NCBI GenBank assembly: GCA_030045215.1
Contig: JASIBJ010000623.1
Coordinates: 1-7,006, forward strand
Direction: 5' to 3'
Origin: Streptosporangiaceae bacterium
GTDB lineage: Bacteria > Actinomycetota > Actinomycetes > Streptosporangiales > Streptosporangiaceae
DNA: 7,006 nucleotides
Shown here piece after piece: positions 6,201-7,006 of the stretch. The notes under the pieces were generated by a model. That model was not told the DNA's origin, searched no databases, and saw only the letters and a list, made by a program, of their open reading frames with translations. The position numbers were made by a program, and so were the translations under genes. Position 1 is the first letter of the stretch; every line of letters begins with the position of its first letter.

Positions 6201-7006
6201 CACCTACCTAGTCAACGGGCCAGCCGACGAGATCCGCGGTGCGCTGGCCGGCGAAGCCGCCGTACACCTGATGACGATCAACACGCCGGATACCTGCGTG
6301 ATCGGCGGGGAGCCGGCCGCCTGCGAGGCGGTGCTGCGGCGGCTCGGAGCGACGGCCGCGTTCCCGCTGGACTATGGGATCGCCGCTCACGCCCCCGAGG
6401 TTGCCGAGGTCGGCGAGCAGTACCGGCAGCTGCACCTGCGGCCGACCAGGGATGTGCCGGGGGTCAGGTTCTACAGCGCCGCGACCGGCGAGTCGTACCG
6501 CGCGTCAGCGGACCTGGCCGCCGACGCCCTGCTGGCTCAGATGTGCGGCACGATCGACTTCGTCCGCGTGATCGAGCGGGCCTGGGCCGACGGCGTCCGC
6601 GTGTTCATCGAGCACGGGCCGCAGGCTCAGTGCACGGGATGGATCCGGCGGATCCTGGCCGACCGCGAGCACGTCAGCGTCGCCCTGGACGCGCCTCCCG
6701 GAAGGGGAACGCGGCAGTTGTGCCAGGTCATTGTCGAGCTCGTCGCGGCGGGCGTCTCGGTCGCGGTCGATGGCCTGCTCGACGGGATAGCCGCGGCCGC
6801 GGGGACGAGCAGCGACCCGGGTGACACGATCCGGATCGCCGCGCATCCCCCGGCGATGCGGCTGCCCGGCCGGGAACCAGCCGTCACCGCCATGCCCAGG
6901 GCTCCGGTGCTGGCCCCCGTGTCCGCCGCCGTGACCGAGCCGAACGGCACCCGGCCCGACGATCGGCCGAACACCACCCGGCCCGGTGACCATCGGCCTG
7001 GCGTCG
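3271..7006 (+). CDS. PUFA/secondary-lipid-type polyketide synthase, KS-CLF-AT subunit (3' partial)
   Basis: The frame opens with GTG at 3271 (protein start EQEPIAIVGRGCVVP after the initiator Met, the normal beginning of a KS domain) and has no stop up to the window end, giving 1245 visible residues. Domain order: KS 2-405, a short linker, CLF about 424-735, an alpha/beta linker about 736-825, AT about 826-1140, then helical and Pro/Thr-rich sequence that continues past the edge. The layout resembles thraustochytrid OrfB and the KS-CLF part of PfaC, and HglC-type proteins. It would condense the chain (KS), assist KS function or chain-length control (CLF) and transfer an acyl group (AT) together with the upstream KS-AT-ACP-KR-DH subunit. 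What follows the linker (DH, ER or ACP) cannot be seen. The KS N-terminus looks shorter than in relatives. Family call is firm; substrate and product are open. Confidence 0.93.
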   Translation, partial: MEQEPIAIVGRGCVVPDAFDPEMFWTNIRSGRCSLSAGGGFVRDFDSHFDPGGFAAAPDEIMRLDPIYRWVLHAGRQALDEAGRAPGRNPGSGLVLGNLCYPSVGLVRYAEEVWREGRAPVRLDPRDRFSAGLPAHFAVTALGLGAGGFALDAACASTLYAVKLACDQLRDGAVDFMLAGAVSCPDRLLMHDAFAALAAVSPTGQCRPFHRGADGITPSEGAVVVALMRLRDAISAGVPILGAIRAIGLSNDGRTGGLLVPAAEGQERAMRLAYAAAGIAPETVSLVECHATGTPVGDGVEARSMAAVFAGTADLPVGSVKSNVGHLLAAAGGAGLLKVLGAMRDGVRPPSLGANDPIEEFWNSPLRLLASEEDWPGPHRRAAVSAFGFGGTNAHLIVDSWPPPDSAGVKGLPVSGSSARRRPDPVAITAIGARVADGADAEDFRRAVLLGEAHARPRSVIDVGLGGLRVPPRDLEEAHAQHVLLFEAAREATRGRELPRERTTVVVGMGVDPEVARYPAAQRASTEAGAAPLTGAAVLGTMPNIIANRINLQLNLAGPGYVVCAEEGSGLVALELAARALRNDEADAAIVGAVDLSFEPVHEAAVRALDRDQLSGDAAIVVILERLSDARQAGRQVLAVLDDEGGDTVPALRVGDFDAEDDIGPDGARAGSGPRLNPAELFGKAHAAHGMVALATAVTAVRHRAIPVPGELAVPVSGQIGVEVAVEPLGAPRMSVRLRAEDPAQPWAVGPAPSLRVYSGPDRASVLEALTAGRESDAGPARLAIIGNRGEDRLEPACSDAVRRWLAGNGPRPDGVAYRNAPVGGETAFVFTNGSAAYPGMGAELALAFPALADAVEDTQATLRPRPGLLRPDQARAGAVPSGAGRLSVINQILGASLLGGLHVRVSRDLLGIRPDAAIGYSSGETAALAALGAWTAPVAAYRDFRASELFSAELAGEFRAVRRVWQRLGITATRWATYLVNGPADEIRGALAGEAAVHLMTINTPDTCVIGGEPAACEAVLRRLGATAAFPLDYGIAAHAPEVAEVGEQYRQLHLRPTRDVPGVRFYSAATGESYRASADLAADALLAQMCGTIDFVRVIERAWADGVRVFIEHGPQAQCTGWIRRILADREHVSVALDAPPGRGTRQLCQVIVELVAAGVSVAVDGLLDGIAAAAGTSSDPGDTIRIAAHPPAMRLPGREPAVTAMPRAPVLAPVSAAVTEPNGTRPDDRPNTTRPGDHRPGV
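3274..4485 (+). other. Ketosynthase domain, active-site complete
   Basis: Residues 2-405 of gene 2. The nucleophile Cys155 lies in DAACAS (codon 3733-3735), His290 in VECHATGT (4138-4140) and His326 in KSNVGH (4246-4248). The C-terminal FGFGGTNAH motif is at 387-395. All three catalytic residues of a decarboxylating KS are present. The motif LDPIYRWVLHAGRQAL and the SPTGQCRPFH segment are typical of secondary-lipid synthase KSs. Confidence 0.94.
4540..5475 (+). other. Chain-length-factor (KS-like, inactive) domain
   Basis: Residues about 424-735 of gene 2 keep a KS fold signature (GTMPNIIANRIN, then GPGYVVCAEEGSGLVALELA) but lack the catalytic residues. Glu567 occupies the nucleophile Cys position (codon 4969-4971). 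The HATGT block is missing altogether. Lys684 in FGKAHAAHG replaces the second His (5320-5322). This pattern is that of the CLF next to the KS in PfaC/OrfB. It would pair with a KS and shape the acyl pocket rather than condense; that role is inferred from family knowledge. Confidence 0.87.
5746..6690 (+). other. Acyltransferase domain with GYSSGE nucleophile motif
   Basis: Residues about 826-1140 of gene 2. It starts with AFVFTNGSAAYPGMG, has the nucleophile Ser922 in GYSSGE (codon 6034-6036) and the partner His1040 in GIAAHAPEV (6388-6390), and ends with FIEHGPQAQCTGWIRRIL. The Ser/His dyad is intact. The usual GHSxGE His is Tyr921, and the YASH/HAFH selectivity position reads IAAH, so the acyl substrate cannot be predicted by the usual malonyl/methylmalonyl rules. 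Confidence 0.88.
6949..7002 (+). repeat. Imperfect 27-base direct repeat in a Pro-rich linker
   Basis: ACCCGGCCCG occurs at 6949 and again at 6976, each followed by similar sequence containing ATCGGCC with one codon of offset. In protein this gives TRPDDRPNT (1227-1235) followed by TRPGDHRPG (1236-1244). It lies in the Pro/Thr/Arg-rich inter-domain linker after the AT and may continue past the window edge. It may be chance in low-complexity sequence. Confidence 0.4.

Noticed and set aside
6072..6824. Plus-strand overlapping frame (250 codons) inside the AT of gene 2
   Set aside because: It is out of frame with the AT, which has its Ser/His dyad and C-terminal motif intact. The product is Arg/Gly/Pro-rich without recognisable features.

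Overview
The window is coding on the + strand from end to end. It holds parts of two very large, co-directional genes for an iterative type I polyketide/fatty-acid synthase of the PUFA-synthase or 'secondary lipid' kind (relatives: PfaA/PfaC, thraustochytrid OrfA/OrfB, heterocyst-glycolipid HglE/HglC). Base composition is very GC-rich (above 70% by eye), with a strong G/C bias at third codon positions and GTG/CTG/GCC/CGG-rich codon use. Together with the style of the protein sequences, this suggests a GC-rich actinomycete. The genus cannot be read from the window.

Layout: gene 1 is already open at base 2 and ends at 3268. Its visible 1088 residues run: C-terminal end of an acyltransferase and the post-AT segment, a helical Ala/Pro-rich linker, one acyl carrier protein (ACP), a ketoreductase (KR) with a large N-terminal structural half, and a C-terminal hot-dog dehydratase (DH). 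Its ketosynthase and most of its AT must lie upstream of the window. After a 2-base gap, gene 2 starts with GTG at 3271 and is still open at base 7006 (1245 codons seen). It encodes a ketosynthase (KS), a catalytically dead KS-like chain-length-factor domain (CLF), a complete acyltransferase (AT) and the start of a Pro-rich linker. There is no non-coding stretch of any length, and I see no RNA gene, mobile element, CRISPR array or terminator.

Working together (inference from family knowledge): the KS-AT-ACP-KR-DH protein and the KS-CLF-AT protein would form one iterative megasynthase that builds a long acyl chain on the ACP, with beta-keto groups reduced by KR and dehydrated by DH. An enoyl reductase, further dehydratases, a phosphopantetheinyl transferase and an off-loading enzyme are not in the window and would be expected nearby. 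The product cannot be deduced. Notable features are a single ACP where PUFA synthases carry tandem arrays, a KR with Gln where relatives have Arg in the nucleotide-binding segment, a DH with Glu in place of the motif Gly, an apparently shortened KS N-terminus, and one in-frame TTA leucine codon.
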